The translations under genes and the position numbers were made by a program. This document shows positions 18,215 to 28,000 of a DNA stretch of 64,000 bases, piece after piece (within the stretch, counting starts at the first letter, position 1; each line of letters starts with the position of its first letter). This DNA comes from Cyclobacteriaceae bacterium. GTDB lineage: Bacteria > Bacteroidota > Bacteroidia > Cytophagales > Cyclobacteriaceae. Below the pieces are notes generated by a model. The model was given only the letters and a program-made list of their open reading frames with translations, did not search any database and was not told where the DNA came from. The stretch is from contig JAIBBC010000002.1 in the NCBI GenBank assembly GCA_019694875.1, positions 310,001-374,000 of the forward strand, in the 5' to 3' direction.

Positions 18215-18283
18215 TTTATTTTGTAAACCACTGATAGCCAGTTATAAATATTGAATTCAACGACTGTTAAGAGCTTGTTAACG

Positions 18284-18991
18284 CTAAATTTTCAGGTAGA
18301 AATCGCGCGTAAGCGTTTTGTACCCGACCGACCAGTTTTCTCCTTCGTTATAGAGCAAAATCTCGCCTTCTTCCGGAGTAATCTTCTCCCAGTTGAACTC
18401 CAATAAAAACCTCTCAACCGGTTTGTTGGCACGTGTTCTGAAAACCCATTTGCGGGAGCAATGAAGTCCTTTGTGATAAGCCATGTCGATAAACTGCAAT
18501 CCTTCGGTATAGGGAAGAATAACGTTCAATTTTCCGTTAGCCGTAAGCAACCGTTCCGCAACCGATAAAATATTTTCAAACGTAAGTCGCTCAGTATGCC
18601 GCGCTGTTTCACGTTGTACAGCAGGTGGCTTAAAACTTTTCTGAAAGTAGGGGGGATTCGATACAATCAGATCAAATTGTGTAGAGGTAACAAAATTTTG
18701 AATGGCGGTGTGATGGATATGAATCCGGTCGTGCCACGGAGAAGCAGCGATATTCTCTTGCGCATCGGCATACGCCTGATCATCGATTTCAACAGCATCG
18801 ATCGTCACAGCTTCGGAAGCCCGCTGTGCAAGCATCAGGGCTATTACACCGGTTCCCGTTCCAATGTCGAGAATTTGCGTGGCGCGTTTAACGTCAGTCC
18901 ACGCGCCCAACAACACTCCGTCTGTTCCTACTTTCATTCCGCTGCGATCATGGCGTACGGAAAACTTTTTAAAATGAAAGTAGTCGGCCAT
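18284..18991 (-). CDS. trmN6: tRNA1(Val) adenine-37 N6-methyltransferase-like protein
   Basis: The 235-residue class I methyltransferase has the SAM motif DIGTGTG at residues 42-48 and the N6-adenine catalytic motif NPPY at 112-115, as in E. coli YfiC/TrmN6. The N-terminal FHFKKFSVRHDRSGMKVGTDGVLLGAW block is diagnostic of that family. It should methylate A37 of tRNA-Val. It starts 3 bases after the serine hydrolase stop on the same strand, so the two are probably one transcript. Confidence 0.88.
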   Translation of the reverse strand: MADYFHFKKFSVRHDRSGMKVGTDGVLLGAWTDVKRATQILDIGTGTGVIALMLAQRASEAVTIDAVEIDDQAYADAQENIAASPWHDRIHIHHTAIQNFVTSTQFDLIVSNPPYFQKSFKPPAVQRETARHTERLTFENILSVAERLLTANGKLNVILPYTEGLQFIDMAYHKGLHCSRKWVFRTRANKPVERFLLEFNWEKITPEEGEILLYNEGENWSVGYKTLTRDFYLKI

Positions 18992-18994
18992 GCG

Positions 18995-20377
18995 TTACGG
19001 TAACGCTTTAATGATGTTCGCGAGGAATTGGTTATCGTCAAGATAGTTGCCGCTCGACTGGCTGAGCTTAACCACAACCAAATCCTTTGAAGGCAGAATG
19101 AACACGTTCTGACCTTCGTAGCCATCGGCCCAATACAGGTCAGGGGGCACATCCGGATACACACGTTTAACGACATCGGTCTTCGATCCGGCATTTAACC
19201 AGAACTGCGCTCCGTACTCGCCCATAGGTGCACCTTCGCACGGTGTGCTCGAATATTCGCTCCAGCCTTCCGGCAGAATCCGTTCTCCGTTAAACATGCC
19301 GTCATTTAAAAACAGCAATCCGAACCGCCCCCAATCGCGCGGTGTTGCAAACGCATAGGATGATCCAACGTATGTTCCGCCAGCATCCGGCTCGAGAATC
19401 ATACTGTGCATCCCGGTCTTTTTGAATAATCGTTCCGAGGCAAACGAATAGTACGCACTGTCGCCCACAGTATGCCGGATAATCCACGCCAGCATGTTGC
19501 TGGTACCGCTGGAGTATTCAAAAACTTTTCCGGGCTCCGACTCATACGGGGAATGTGAGGCAAGAAGACCGGCATCCTTTGATTTGAAGAGCATGTTGGT
19601 GGCATCACTGGGCTTCGAATAGTTTTCCTCCCACTGAAGGCCGCTGCTCATTTGCATCAGGTTGTGAATGGTAATGGCGCTGCGCTTGTCGGCTTTCCAT
19701 TCTTCGAAGGGTGCTGCATCGTTCAGCGAAAGCTTACCATCGCGAACAAGGATTCCAATCAATGAGTTGGTCACGCTTTTCGCCATCGACCAACCGAGCT
19801 GCCGCGTATTTTTGTCGAAACCGTCCGCATATTTTTCAGCGATGATTTGTCCGTCATAGATCACGATAATGGCCCGTGTTCTCCTGTTTTTAGTTTCACC
19901 GGGTTCCGCGAAAGCGTCTTCTACAGTTTTGTTGAGCAATTTATAATCGATGCCAGTTATAACCGTGTCGCGCACCAGGTTGCCCATAGGCCATGCAATG
20001 CTGTCCTGATTCGGTAATGGTTTTGGAAGGTTGAATCTTTGATTGCGCAGTTCTTCTTCGCTCACCTCATTGATCAAGGTGCAGCCGAGTCCTTTACGGT
20101 ACACTGCTTTGTGTTTGGCAAAACCGAATACCGTGGCGGTTGCCGATGAATCTTCCGGATGCAATTCGAATGTTCCGATCGAAAGTGGAAAAGCACTTAA
20201 CTCATTGTCAAGCACGCTTTGTTCCGAACGTCCTGACACATACGCACATGAACAAAGATTTTTGGCGCCATACCCTGTGATAATCGGAAACGCCTGCGAG
20301 GCATAATATATTCCGTATCCGAGGCCGCCCATTAGTATAATGAGTAGCGACCAGCCAATGATTTTCTTTGCCGACAT
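18995..20377 (-). CDS. membrane-anchored serine hydrolase, beta-lactamase/6-aminohexanoate-dimer hydrolase type
   Basis: The 460-residue protein has one N-terminal membrane segment (about residues 7-27) and a catalytic domain with S197-M-A-K200 and a tyrosine in FEYSSGTSNML. The Y-S-S arrangement instead of Y-x-N is typical of the NylB-like branch of class C serine hydrolases. An unusual N-terminal region of about 100 residues holds two cysteines (LCSCAYVSG). Substrate unknown. The next gene downstream on the same strand is trmN6. Confidence 0.8.
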   Translation of the reverse strand: MSAKKIIGWSLLIILMGGLGYGIYYASQAFPIITGYGAKNLCSCAYVSGRSEQSVLDNELSAFPLSIGTFELHPEDSSATATVFGFAKHKAVYRKGLGCTLINEVSEEELRNQRFNLPKPLPNQDSIAWPMGNLVRDTVITGIDYKLLNKTVEDAFAEPGETKNRRTRAIIVIYDGQIIAEKYADGFDKNTRQLGWSMAKSVTNSLIGILVRDGKLSLNDAAPFEEWKADKRSAITIHNLMQMSSGLQWEENYSKPSDATNMLFKSKDAGLLASHSPYESEPGKVFEYSSGTSNMLAWIIRHTVGDSAYYSFASERLFKKTGMHSMILEPDAGGTYVGSSYAFATPRDWGRFGLLFLNDGMFNGERILPEGWSEYSSTPCEGAPMGEYGAQFWLNAGSKTDVVKRVYPDVPPDLYWADGYEGQNVFILPSKDLVVVKLSQSSGNYLDDNQFLANIIKALP

Positions 20378-20473
20378 AGGTTTGATTTTGATGTGAACTT
20401 ACTAAAAAAAATCGCGGCCGCAGTTGGAGGCAGATGCGTAATTGGTTAAGTTATATTTACTATTCTTGCACCG

Positions 20474-21259
20474 ATGGCCAGGCGGATAGATCCAAAAGAA
20501 CTAAAAGAATTTCTCGATGAAAAAGTCGCGAAATACAACCAGCCCGGATTCATCGCGGATGACCCGGTGAGCATTCCGCATCGCTTCACGAAAAAGCAGG
20601 ATATCGAGATTGCCGGCCTCTTTGCTGCAACATTGGCATGGGGCCAGCGCAAAACCATCATCCGGAAATGCAGCGAGTTGATGGATAGGATGGACAATGA
20701 ACCGCACGCGTTTGTCACGAACCATTCAGACAACGATCTGAAGCCGTTCCTCGATTTCAAACACCGCACGTTTAATGCCACCGACACACTCTACTTTATC
20801 GAGTTTTTAAGGTCGTTTTATAAAAAACACAAGTCTCTTGAGGATGCTTTTCTCGTTCCGTCATGGGATCGAACAGTGGAAAATGGGCTCATCGCTTTTC
20901 ATAACATCTTTTTCGGATTACCGGATTTTCCCACCCGTACCAAAAAGCATGTTGCCACGCCTGCACGGGGATCAACCTGCAAGCGTTTGGTGATGTATCT
21001 GCGATGGATGGTTCGACAGGATAATAACGGTGTTGACTTTGGCATCTGGAAGAATATAAGTCCTTCTCAATTGGTTTGTCCGTGCGATTTGCATGTCGAT
21101 CGCGTGGCGAGAAAACTAAAACTCATCAAACGCAAGCAAACGGATTGGCAAACTGCACTTGAACTAACGGATCAACTAAGAAAGTTTGACGGGAACGACC
21201 CGGTGAAGTACGACTTCGCACTGTTCGGTCTTGGGATTGAGGGTTGGACGAACGCGTGA
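20474..21259 (+). CDS. TIGR02757 (DUF2400) family protein
   Basis: The 261-residue protein matches the TIGR02757 family throughout: DPVSIPHRFTKKQDIEIAGLFAATLAWGQR near the start, and the signature PCDLHVDRVARKL near residue 200. The family is common in Bacteroidota and Spirochaetes and its biochemical function is not established. It is cytoplasmic, with no signal or membrane segment. It is divergent from the serine hydrolase gene at 20377. Confidence 0.88.
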   Translation: MARRIDPKELKEFLDEKVAKYNQPGFIADDPVSIPHRFTKKQDIEIAGLFAATLAWGQRKTIIRKCSELMDRMDNEPHAFVTNHSDNDLKPFLDFKHRTFNATDTLYFIEFLRSFYKKHKSLEDAFLVPSWDRTVENGLIAFHNIFFGLPDFPTRTKKHVATPARGSTCKRLVMYLRWMVRQDNNGVDFGIWKNISPSQLVCPCDLHVDRVARKLKLIKRKQTDWQTALELTDQLRKFDGNDPVKYDFALFGLGIEGWTNA

Positions 21260-21396
21260 TAAGTGGAGTAAACACTTGTTAGGTTGTTCACGCAATCAAA
21301 AAAGAAGATTATTTAATCACCGTTGATAAAATTTTCTTTTCAGGATTGCCGGGCATAATTAAATTCGCGCCTTGTTTTAGAAACGTACGTGGAGGC

Positions 21397-21909
21397 ATGA
21401 AGAAATTAGTACCGGTTTTATTTTTCGCGTTGATATCATTTTTTGCAGCGGCCCAGGAGTCATCGGACGACAGTTCGACTGCAAAGCGACCTAAGTACTT
21501 TTTTTCTACCAATTCCGGTGTCAAAAGTACCCCAATCGGTTTCCGGATTGGTTTTCTGGATCGTATGGGCAGTTACCTCGGTATGCGTTTCGGTAAAGGA
21601 TATAAGTACGAAGAAAATGTTCGCACCGGAGTTCGCGTGTCTGAAGCCACCCTGTTCGCAGCCAATGCCGGCTTGATATTCCCTATCACTGCAAAGCACG
21701 ACTTTAAAATCCACACATTTGTTGGTTTGGGATACGGAAAGTGGTTCAGCCGACCATCCCAAAACGGTCAGACTGTTGGCGTGGAAGTGGAGGGTGGATT
21801 GATGTTCTCCTATCGCAGATTTATGCTGAACGCGAGTGGTAATCTCCTCACCGGTGATGGTAAACCCGCGAAAAAGGATTTCACATTAGGAGTGGGCTTG
21901 AGATTCTAA
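21397..21909 (+). CDS. small outer-membrane beta-barrel-like protein
   Basis: The start is the ATG at 21397, which gives a good signal peptide (MKKLVPVLFFALISFFAAAQ); the purine-rich GGAGG lies just upstream. The 170-residue mature protein has alternating amphipathic strands (GFRIGFLDRMGSYLGMRFG, KIHTFVGLGYGKWFS, RRFMLNASGNLL) and ends in a phenylalanine (GVGLRF), as expected for an 8-stranded outer-membrane barrel. Function unknown. Confidence 0.6.
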   Translation: MKKLVPVLFFALISFFAAAQESSDDSSTAKRPKYFFSTNSGVKSTPIGFRIGFLDRMGSYLGMRFGKGYKYEENVRTGVRVSEATLFAANAGLIFPITAKHDFKIHTFVGLGYGKWFSRPSQNGQTVGVEVEGGLMFSYRRFMLNASGNLLTGDGKPAKKDFTLGVGLRF

Positions 21910-21922
21910 AAATCTTGCAGGG

Positions 21923-22927
21923 TTAATTAGCTTTAACCCGCTGTAAATCACCATTTTTTACAAACCAAAGTTCGTTCGGCAGTCCGGAGGGACTTTCTTT
22001 CAGGTTGTAAACCCGCGATCCTTCCGGGGATGCAGTAAATATGTATGCACGAATGGCCTTTCCGCTCTGGTCGAATGTCAATGATTGATCCGGTTTGCAT
22101 GCTTCGGGCTTCATCGGACCTGCGAGTAATACATAAACCAGGTTTTTTCCGTAGGCGAATGCGTTTCCATTCTTATCAATGCAGAGTGCCGTCTTTTCGT
22201 CAACCCCGATTCCTATGATCTGTTTCGTGTCCATGTCTTTCAGGATACGCGCCATGAACGTTACGTGTCTGCCCTGGCGTTCACGTTGCGAATAATGCTG
22301 ATCGGAGATTGCGTTTTTTAAGAATGGAAGATCGATAAAGCTCTTCGACACACTTACGGTGGTATCGTAAGGATTTTTCAACACGTCTTTTGAATAGGCC
22401 GAACCATGGCTTGCGTCAAAAATGTATCCGGTCAGTACAGCGCAACCGGCACTTGTTCCGCCTATTGGTATTTGTTTATCTTCAATGAGATACTTAATGG
22501 CTTTCGAAACTTCCGAATCCTTCCAGTATTTAACGTAGTTCCATTGATCGCCTCCGGCAATGAAAAGCATTTCTGCTTCGCGAATACGCTTGCCGACAGA
22601 TTCTTTCAGTGCCTTTTCACGACTATCAATCAGCAGCGTCTCGACAGAGTTTACAGTGCCTAACCCGTAGATGTACTCATTATAACCTGTTGAACCTGAT
22701 GCCCGGATAATTACTACATCTCCGCCTTTTGCGCGGCCGATCATCCATTGCAATGCCTGGTCTACATCGGTGCTGCCACCCATCAGCACAATTCTCAGTT
22801 CTGTCGGAACGGTAACATCGGCTGCGTCACCCGTTATCCCGATGCCTTCGTAGCCTGTGGGCTGAACATCCTGAGCGTTTACGAGCCACGCTATCGAAAT
22901 GCATATCAGGGAAAGCGACAATTTCAT
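21923..22927 (-). CDS. secreted cyanophycinase-like peptidase (S51 family)
   Basis: The 334-residue protein has a signal peptide (MKLSLSLICISIAWLVNAQ). The S51/cyanophycinase nucleophile elbow is GGTSAGC with Ser159, and the upstream block LFIAGGDQWNYVKYW matches the cyanophycinase family (GGDQ). Cyanophycinases hydrolyse multi-L-arginyl-poly-aspartate to dipeptides. A secreted form suggests scavenging of released polymer or another isoaspartyl peptide. Its start overlaps the stop of the upstream membrane protein gene by 4 bases. Confidence 0.82.
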   Translation of the reverse strand: MKLSLSLICISIAWLVNAQDVQPTGYEGIGITGDAADVTVPTELRIVLMGGSTDVDQALQWMIGRAKGGDVVIIRASGSTGYNEYIYGLGTVNSVETLLIDSREKALKESVGKRIREAEMLFIAGGDQWNYVKYWKDSEVSKAIKYLIEDKQIPIGGTSAGCAVLTGYIFDASHGSAYSKDVLKNPYDTTVSVSKSFIDLPFLKNAISDQHYSQRERQGRHVTFMARILKDMDTKQIIGIGVDEKTALCIDKNGNAFAYGKNLVYVLLAGPMKPEACKPDQSLTFDQSGKAIRAYIFTASPEGSRVYNLKESPSGLPNELWFVKNGDLQRVKAN

Positions 22928-23493
22928 TGTATTAATAAAGAGTTACGTTCAATAATCAGGCTGGCGATAAGAATAGACAATAACAGGACGGCAACTGCTG
23001 TATGTGCGAAGACTGTTTTGGGTTTGAGGATGAGCATGACGGATATGACGGCTAGTATGATCAGATGTATGAACTGGCTCATAAAAGCGAGTTCCGAGAT
23101 AAAGATGTTCTGCAGAACAGAAAGGATTACCAGCGCAACAGCGCATCCGAAAAACTTCGGGTAGATGGTGAAGTAAAACTGCTTCATGTCGCGATTGCAT
23201 TTCTCCCATGAATCAGGAAAAAGCAGATTGGCGAGTATGAACAAAAGAATGGGGTAGAGGATAATGAACAAAAATGTAGGGAGTTTCCACGCCACGGTCG
23301 CTTTAAGTTGGTAGGTAATCCACCATTCGTGAATGTGCATCACGAACACCAGTCCGACCCAGATCAGGTACGGCCCGAACAATTTAACGCTTCGTTCTTC
23401 CCGGATCAGCTGGGCTATGCCCGTTAGCACCAGGGTAATTCCTAACCCAATGATGATGGATACAAGAACGATTACATATTCAAAAGGGCTCAT
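22924..23493 (-). CDS. multi-pass membrane protein of unknown function
   Basis: The 189-residue protein has about five hydrophobic segments, starting FEYVIVLVSIIIGLGITLVLTGIAQLI and ending TAVAVLLLSILIASLIIERNSLL. I do not recognise the family. It is coupled to the cyanophycinase-like gene by a 4-base ATGA overlap and is the first gene of that pair. It is divergent from the alternative complex III operon. Confidence 0.6.
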   Translation of the reverse strand: MSPFEYVIVLVSIIIGLGITLVLTGIAQLIREERSVKLFGPYLIWVGLVFVMHIHEWWITYQLKATVAWKLPTFLFIILYPILLFILANLLFPDSWEKCNRDMKQFYFTIYPKFFGCAVALVILSVLQNIFISELAFMSQFIHLIILAVISVMLILKPKTVFAHTAVAVLLLSILIASLIIERNSLLIQ

Positions 23494-23631
23494 CTGACGG
23501 TTTTTTGCAACTATTTAAACTGATTCTAAATTGCCATATTTCTGTAAACTCCCATCATTATCAACTCACTGACATAGCGTTACGAAAGGTGTTAAAAGCC
23601 TTGAAATAATTATCCCCTGCCATGAAATAAA

Positions 23632-23662
23632 TTTGAAATAATGCCTCCTGATAGTAGATTTG
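23632..23662 (+). promoter_or_regulatory. Bacteroidota-type promoter of the act-cox operon
   Basis: TTTG at 23632-23635, a 19-base spacer, then TAGATTTG at 23655-23662. This fits the Bacteroidota sigma-ABfr consensus (-33 TTTG, about 19 bases, -7 TAnnTTTG). It lies 36 bases before the actA start and is the only place in the window where I find both elements at exact spacing. Confidence 0.65.
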
Positions 23663-23697
23663 TGCCACTTGAAGTAAAACCGGACACTACACCTATC

Positions 23698-24966
23698 ATG
23701 ATAAAACATTTCACTTCATCCCTCAGCAAATTTTTATCAGTTGTCACCCTACTTTTCCTTATAAGTTTTACTGGCCAGTCGCAAAGCATCCCCGAGGATG
23801 CCGCTTCGATCTCTGCCGGTCAGACGCTTTTCAACGGTAACTGTAAATCTTGCCATAAAATACACACCCAATCGGTAGGTCCAGCGCTTAAGAATGTGTA
23901 CGAGCGCGCCCCGTCAATTGACTGGATCAAAGGTTGGATTAGAAACTCTGCGAAGGTTGTGGCCAGCGGTGATGAGTACGGTGTAAAGATTTTTGAAGAG
24001 TACAAAAAGAGCCAGATGACTGCCTTCACAAATTTCAGTGATGAGCAGATCATGAACATTCTGGCCTATATCCAGGCAGAAACAAAGAAAGGCCCTGAAA
24101 CTGCTGCAGCTCCTGCCACTGGAACCCCAACTGCCGGTGGAGAATCTACTGCTCTTCCTTCTAACTACCTGAATGTCATTCTGATCGGGATGGTACTTAT
24201 CCTGATCCTGTTGGTAATCATTCTCGGATTCCTGATTTCTTCGCTCAAGCGTTTCCTCGATCAGAAGAACCTGTCGGAAGAAGATAAAGAAGTTGTTCAC
24301 TCGCCTATTACGGCATCAACCATTTCCCGCAGCCGCGGATTTATTTTCATTGTTACGTTCCTGGTTGCGGCCCTCGGCTTCAAAGCAGTTATCAACGGGT
24401 TGTATTCTGTTGGTATCCAGCAAGGCTACGCACCCAAGCAACCGATCGCTTTCTCGCACAAGCTTCATGCAGGTGATTATGAGATCGACTGTAAGTATTG
24501 CCATACAGGCGTGATGAAAGGAAAGAGTGCTACCATTCCTTCTGTTAACATCTGTATGAACTGTCACCGTGCGGTGAAAACAGAATCTCCTCAGATTCAG
24601 AAGATCTGGCAAGCAGCCGACTGGAACGCAGAAACATTATCCTTCGGTCCTAATCAAAAGCCGATCGAATGGGTTCGCATTCACAACCTTCCTGACCTCG
24701 CGTATTTCAATCACGCACAGCACGTTAACGTGGGCGGAGTTGCCTGCCAGACTTGCCATGGTCCAATCGAAACAATGGATGTTGTTCGCCAGTACTCATT
24801 ATTAACCATGGGCTGGTGTATCGACTGCCACCGCAAGACGGATATCAATTCAAAAGGCAATGCCTACTACGACCGGCTCGTGGAGCTGCACAACAGCAAG
24901 AAGCCCGGAACCAGCATGAAAGTAGAGGACAATGGCGGGCTTGAGTGCTCAAAGTGTCACTATTAA
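23698..24966 (+). CDS. actA: alternative complex III subunit ActA, hexahaem cytochrome c
   Basis: Starting at the ATG at 23698 (the in-frame ATG at 23641 would place the promoter inside the coding region), the 422-residue protein has a signal peptide and six CxxCH haem sites: Cys49, Cys265, Cys286, Cys350, Cys374 and Cys417. The first is in a class I cytochrome c domain (about residues 35-130, likely axial Met107). A low-complexity Ala/Pro/Thr linker, a membrane helix (about 157-181), and a second helix (about 213-235) separate it from the ActA pentahaem domain. ActA accepts electrons from ActB and delivers them to a cytochrome acceptor. The fused N-terminal domain may itself be that carrier. 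First gene of the operon. Confidence 0.9.
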   Translation: MIKHFTSSLSKFLSVVTLLFLISFTGQSQSIPEDAASISAGQTLFNGNCKSCHKIHTQSVGPALKNVYERAPSIDWIKGWIRNSAKVVASGDEYGVKIFEEYKKSQMTAFTNFSDEQIMNILAYIQAETKKGPETAAAPATGTPTAGGESTALPSNYLNVILIGMVLILILLVIILGFLISSLKRFLDQKNLSEEDKEVVHSPITASTISRSRGFIFIVTFLVAALGFKAVINGLYSVGIQQGYAPKQPIAFSHKLHAGDYEIDCKYCHTGVMKGKSATIPSVNICMNCHRAVKTESPQIQKIWQAADWNAETLSFGPNQKPIEWVRIHNLPDLAYFNHAQHVNVGGVACQTCHGPIETMDVVRQYSLLTMGWCIDCHRKTDINSKGNAYYDRLVELHNSKKPGTSMKVEDNGGLECSKCHY

Positions 24967-25008
24967 TTATAGAGCAAAACAGAATTAAGAATAACGGTTC
25001 ATTACACA

Positions 25009-28000
25009 ATGGAAGAATCTAAGAAGATATATTGGAAAGGTCTTGAGCAGCTGACCAATGATTCGGAGTTTGTTAAACATGCAGACAACGAATTCGGGCA
25101 GGCGCCTGAAGAAAATACAGGCCACTCACGCAGAGACTTTTTGAGAATGATGGGCTTCGGTATGTCGGCCGTGGCATTGGCTGCCTGCGAAGCGCCTATC
25201 CGTAAGGCCATTCCATATGTAAACAAGCCCGTGGATGTTGACCCCAGCATCGCGAACTACTACGCATCTACGTACACCAATGGTGGCGATTATTGCAGTA
25301 TCGTGGTGAAAGTTCGGGAAGGACGTCCCATCAAAGTTGATGGCAACTCGTTATCAAGCGTTACAAAAGGCGGAACTTCTGCGCAAGTAGAGGCTTCTGT
25401 TCTTTCTTTATATGATAACTCCCGCCTGCGTGCGCCAAAAGCGTTCAACAGCAAAACTACATGGGAGAATCTCGATAAGTTGATCATTGAGAAACTGGGA
25501 AGTGTGGCAACAAGCGGAGGCAAAATCGCCATTGTGAGCAACACGATCTTAAGCCCGAGCACAAAAGCAACAATCGAAAAATTCAAGGCTAAGTACCCTT
25601 CCACACAGCACGTTGTGTACGATCAGGTATCAGCCTACGGGATGTTGAAAGCAAACGAAGAATCATTCGGTACAGCCATGATTCCTTCTTACGACTTCAG
25701 CAAGGCGAATGTGATCGTAAGCATCGCGTCAGACTTCCTGACGTCAGGTGTGTCACCGATCGAAGCCACCAAACAATACGCACAGGGACGTGAAGTAGGA
25801 GAGGATAAAAAGGAGATGTCGCGCCACTACCAGTTCGAGACAATTCTTTCGCTCACGGGAGCAAATGCAGATTACAGATCGCAAATCAAACCTTCGGAAG
25901 AAGGCGCGGTAGCGGTAGAATTGTATAACCTGATTGCTGCAAAAGCTGGCAGAGCAACAGTGGGTAAAGGCGTAAGCAAGCCGTACTTGGAAAATGCGGC
26001 CAACGACCTGTGGGCAAGCAGAGGCAAGGCATTGGTGGTTGCAGGTTCAAACGACAAAGCTGTTCAGGTTGTCGTGAATGGAATCAACGACATGCTCGGA
26101 AGCTACGGTACAACCATTCTTGGAACCCCGGTGAATTTCCGTCAGGGTAACGATGAAACGATGGCTAACTTCATTAAAGATGCTGAAGCCGGAAACGTTG
26201 CAGCCGTAATCTTCTATAACTGTAACCCGGTTTACGACCACCCGATGGGCGCTAATCTGGCAGAAGGTTTGAAGAAAGTTGGCGTAAAAATTTCAACTGC
26301 TTACAAGGAAGACGAAACTGGAACACTTGTTGATTTCGTTGCTCCGGATCACCACTACCTCGAGGCATGGAATGATGCCGAACCTAAGAAAGGTTATTAC
26401 AGCATCGCTCAGCCTGCCATCACTCCGATCTTCAAGTCGCGTGCCGCGCAGGAAAGCTTGCTGGTGTGGGCGGGTGAAACCAACGTTGATTATTTCGAAA
26501 TCTTAAAGAATAACTGGAAGAGCTGGTTCTTTACGGGCGGTAACTTCCAGGCATGGTGGGATAAATGTTTGTATGATGGCGTTCTTGAAAAGCCGGGTGC
26601 AGATGCTGCATTGTCATTCGCAGGTAATGTAAGCGGAGCAGCCGATGCAATCGCAGTCAATTACAAAACTGCCGAGTGGGAGTTTGTTGCATACGAAAAC
26701 GGAACGGTAGGTAATGGTTCGCAAGCAAACAACCCGTTGCTGCAGGAGTTACCGGATCCGATTACAAAGGCTGTATGGGATCACTACGTAACCGTTTCAG
26801 CGAAAGATGTTTCAGACATTGACTTCCGCGAAGCGAAAACAGTTTACGCTACCCTGGGCATCAACGGAAAAGATGTAAAACTTCCGATCCTCGTGCAGCC
26901 GGGCCAAACTCCGGGAACCATCGGCATTCCATTAGGCTATGGCCGCACAAAAGCCGGTAAAGTTGCGGAAACTGTTGGCGGAGCAAACGCTTATCCGTTC
27001 GCAACGTTGGTGAACGGGTCACTCAGCTTCAGCGGAACCGTAACCAAGTTTGAAAAGAGCTCAGAGACTTATCAGATCGCAACTACACAAACACACCATA
27101 CCTACATGGGCCGTCAAACGGTGATTCAGGAAACGGTGTTGTCCGAATTCCAGGAGAAAGACTGGCAGCGCGAGTACCAGCCTGAGGTTACTACCTGGCG
27201 CGATGAAGATCATAAAGTAAAACCGGGTGAATTGTCAATGTGGAAAGGACACCACTACAACAACCACCATTGGGGAATGGCAATCGACCTGAACACGTGT
27301 ACAGGTTGTGCTGCCTGCGTGGTGGCTTGTAACGTAGAGAACAACGTGTCTCTCGTGGGCCGTCAGGAAGTTATTAACAGACGTGAAATGCACTGGTTGC
27401 GGATTGACCGCTACTACAGCAGTGCAGTTCAGCCTGAAAGCTGGAGCTGGAAGCAGGCAGAAGCTGCTGCCGAAAATCCGGAAGTGGTATTCCAGCCGAT
27501 GTTGTGCCAGCACTGTAACAACGCACCTTGCGAAACAGTATGTCCGGTTGCAGCAACAACCCACAGTACGGAAGGTTTGAATCAAATGGCGTACAACCGT
27601 TGCATCGGTACTCGCTATTGCGCAAACAACTGCCCGTATAAAGTAAGACGTTTCAACTGGTTTAAGTATCACGATAATCAGCAGTTTGCTACTTCAAACC
27701 CTGCTATGAATACCGACCTCGGTAAGATGGTGTTGAACCCGGATGTTACCGTACGTTCACGTGGTGTTATGGAGAAGTGCTCATTCTGTGTCCAGCGCAT
27801 CCAGAACGGCAAGCTCGGAGCGAAGAAAGAAAGGCGTCCGCTGCAGGATGGCGAAGTAGTTACAGCGTGTCAGGCAGCCTGTTCAACCGGAGCAATTGTA
27901 TTCGGTGACATCAACAACCCGGATAGCAAAATTTCGAAGCTGTTGAAGATTCGTCCAACCAAGAACGAAAAAGGTGAAGACGATATCACACGCGTTGACA

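Noticed and set aside
20461-20468. TATTCTTG as a promoter box
   Set aside because: One mismatch to TAnnTTTG and only 5 bases before the start codon; too close to act as a -7 box for this gene.
21920-21939. GGGTTAA/TTAACCC stem at the end of the beta-barrel gene
   Set aside because: No T tract in either direction and it lies partly in the convergent cyanophycinase-like coding region.
23641-23697. Upstream ATG of actA
   Set aside because: Using it would put the promoter inside the coding region and would delay the signal peptide by twenty residues.
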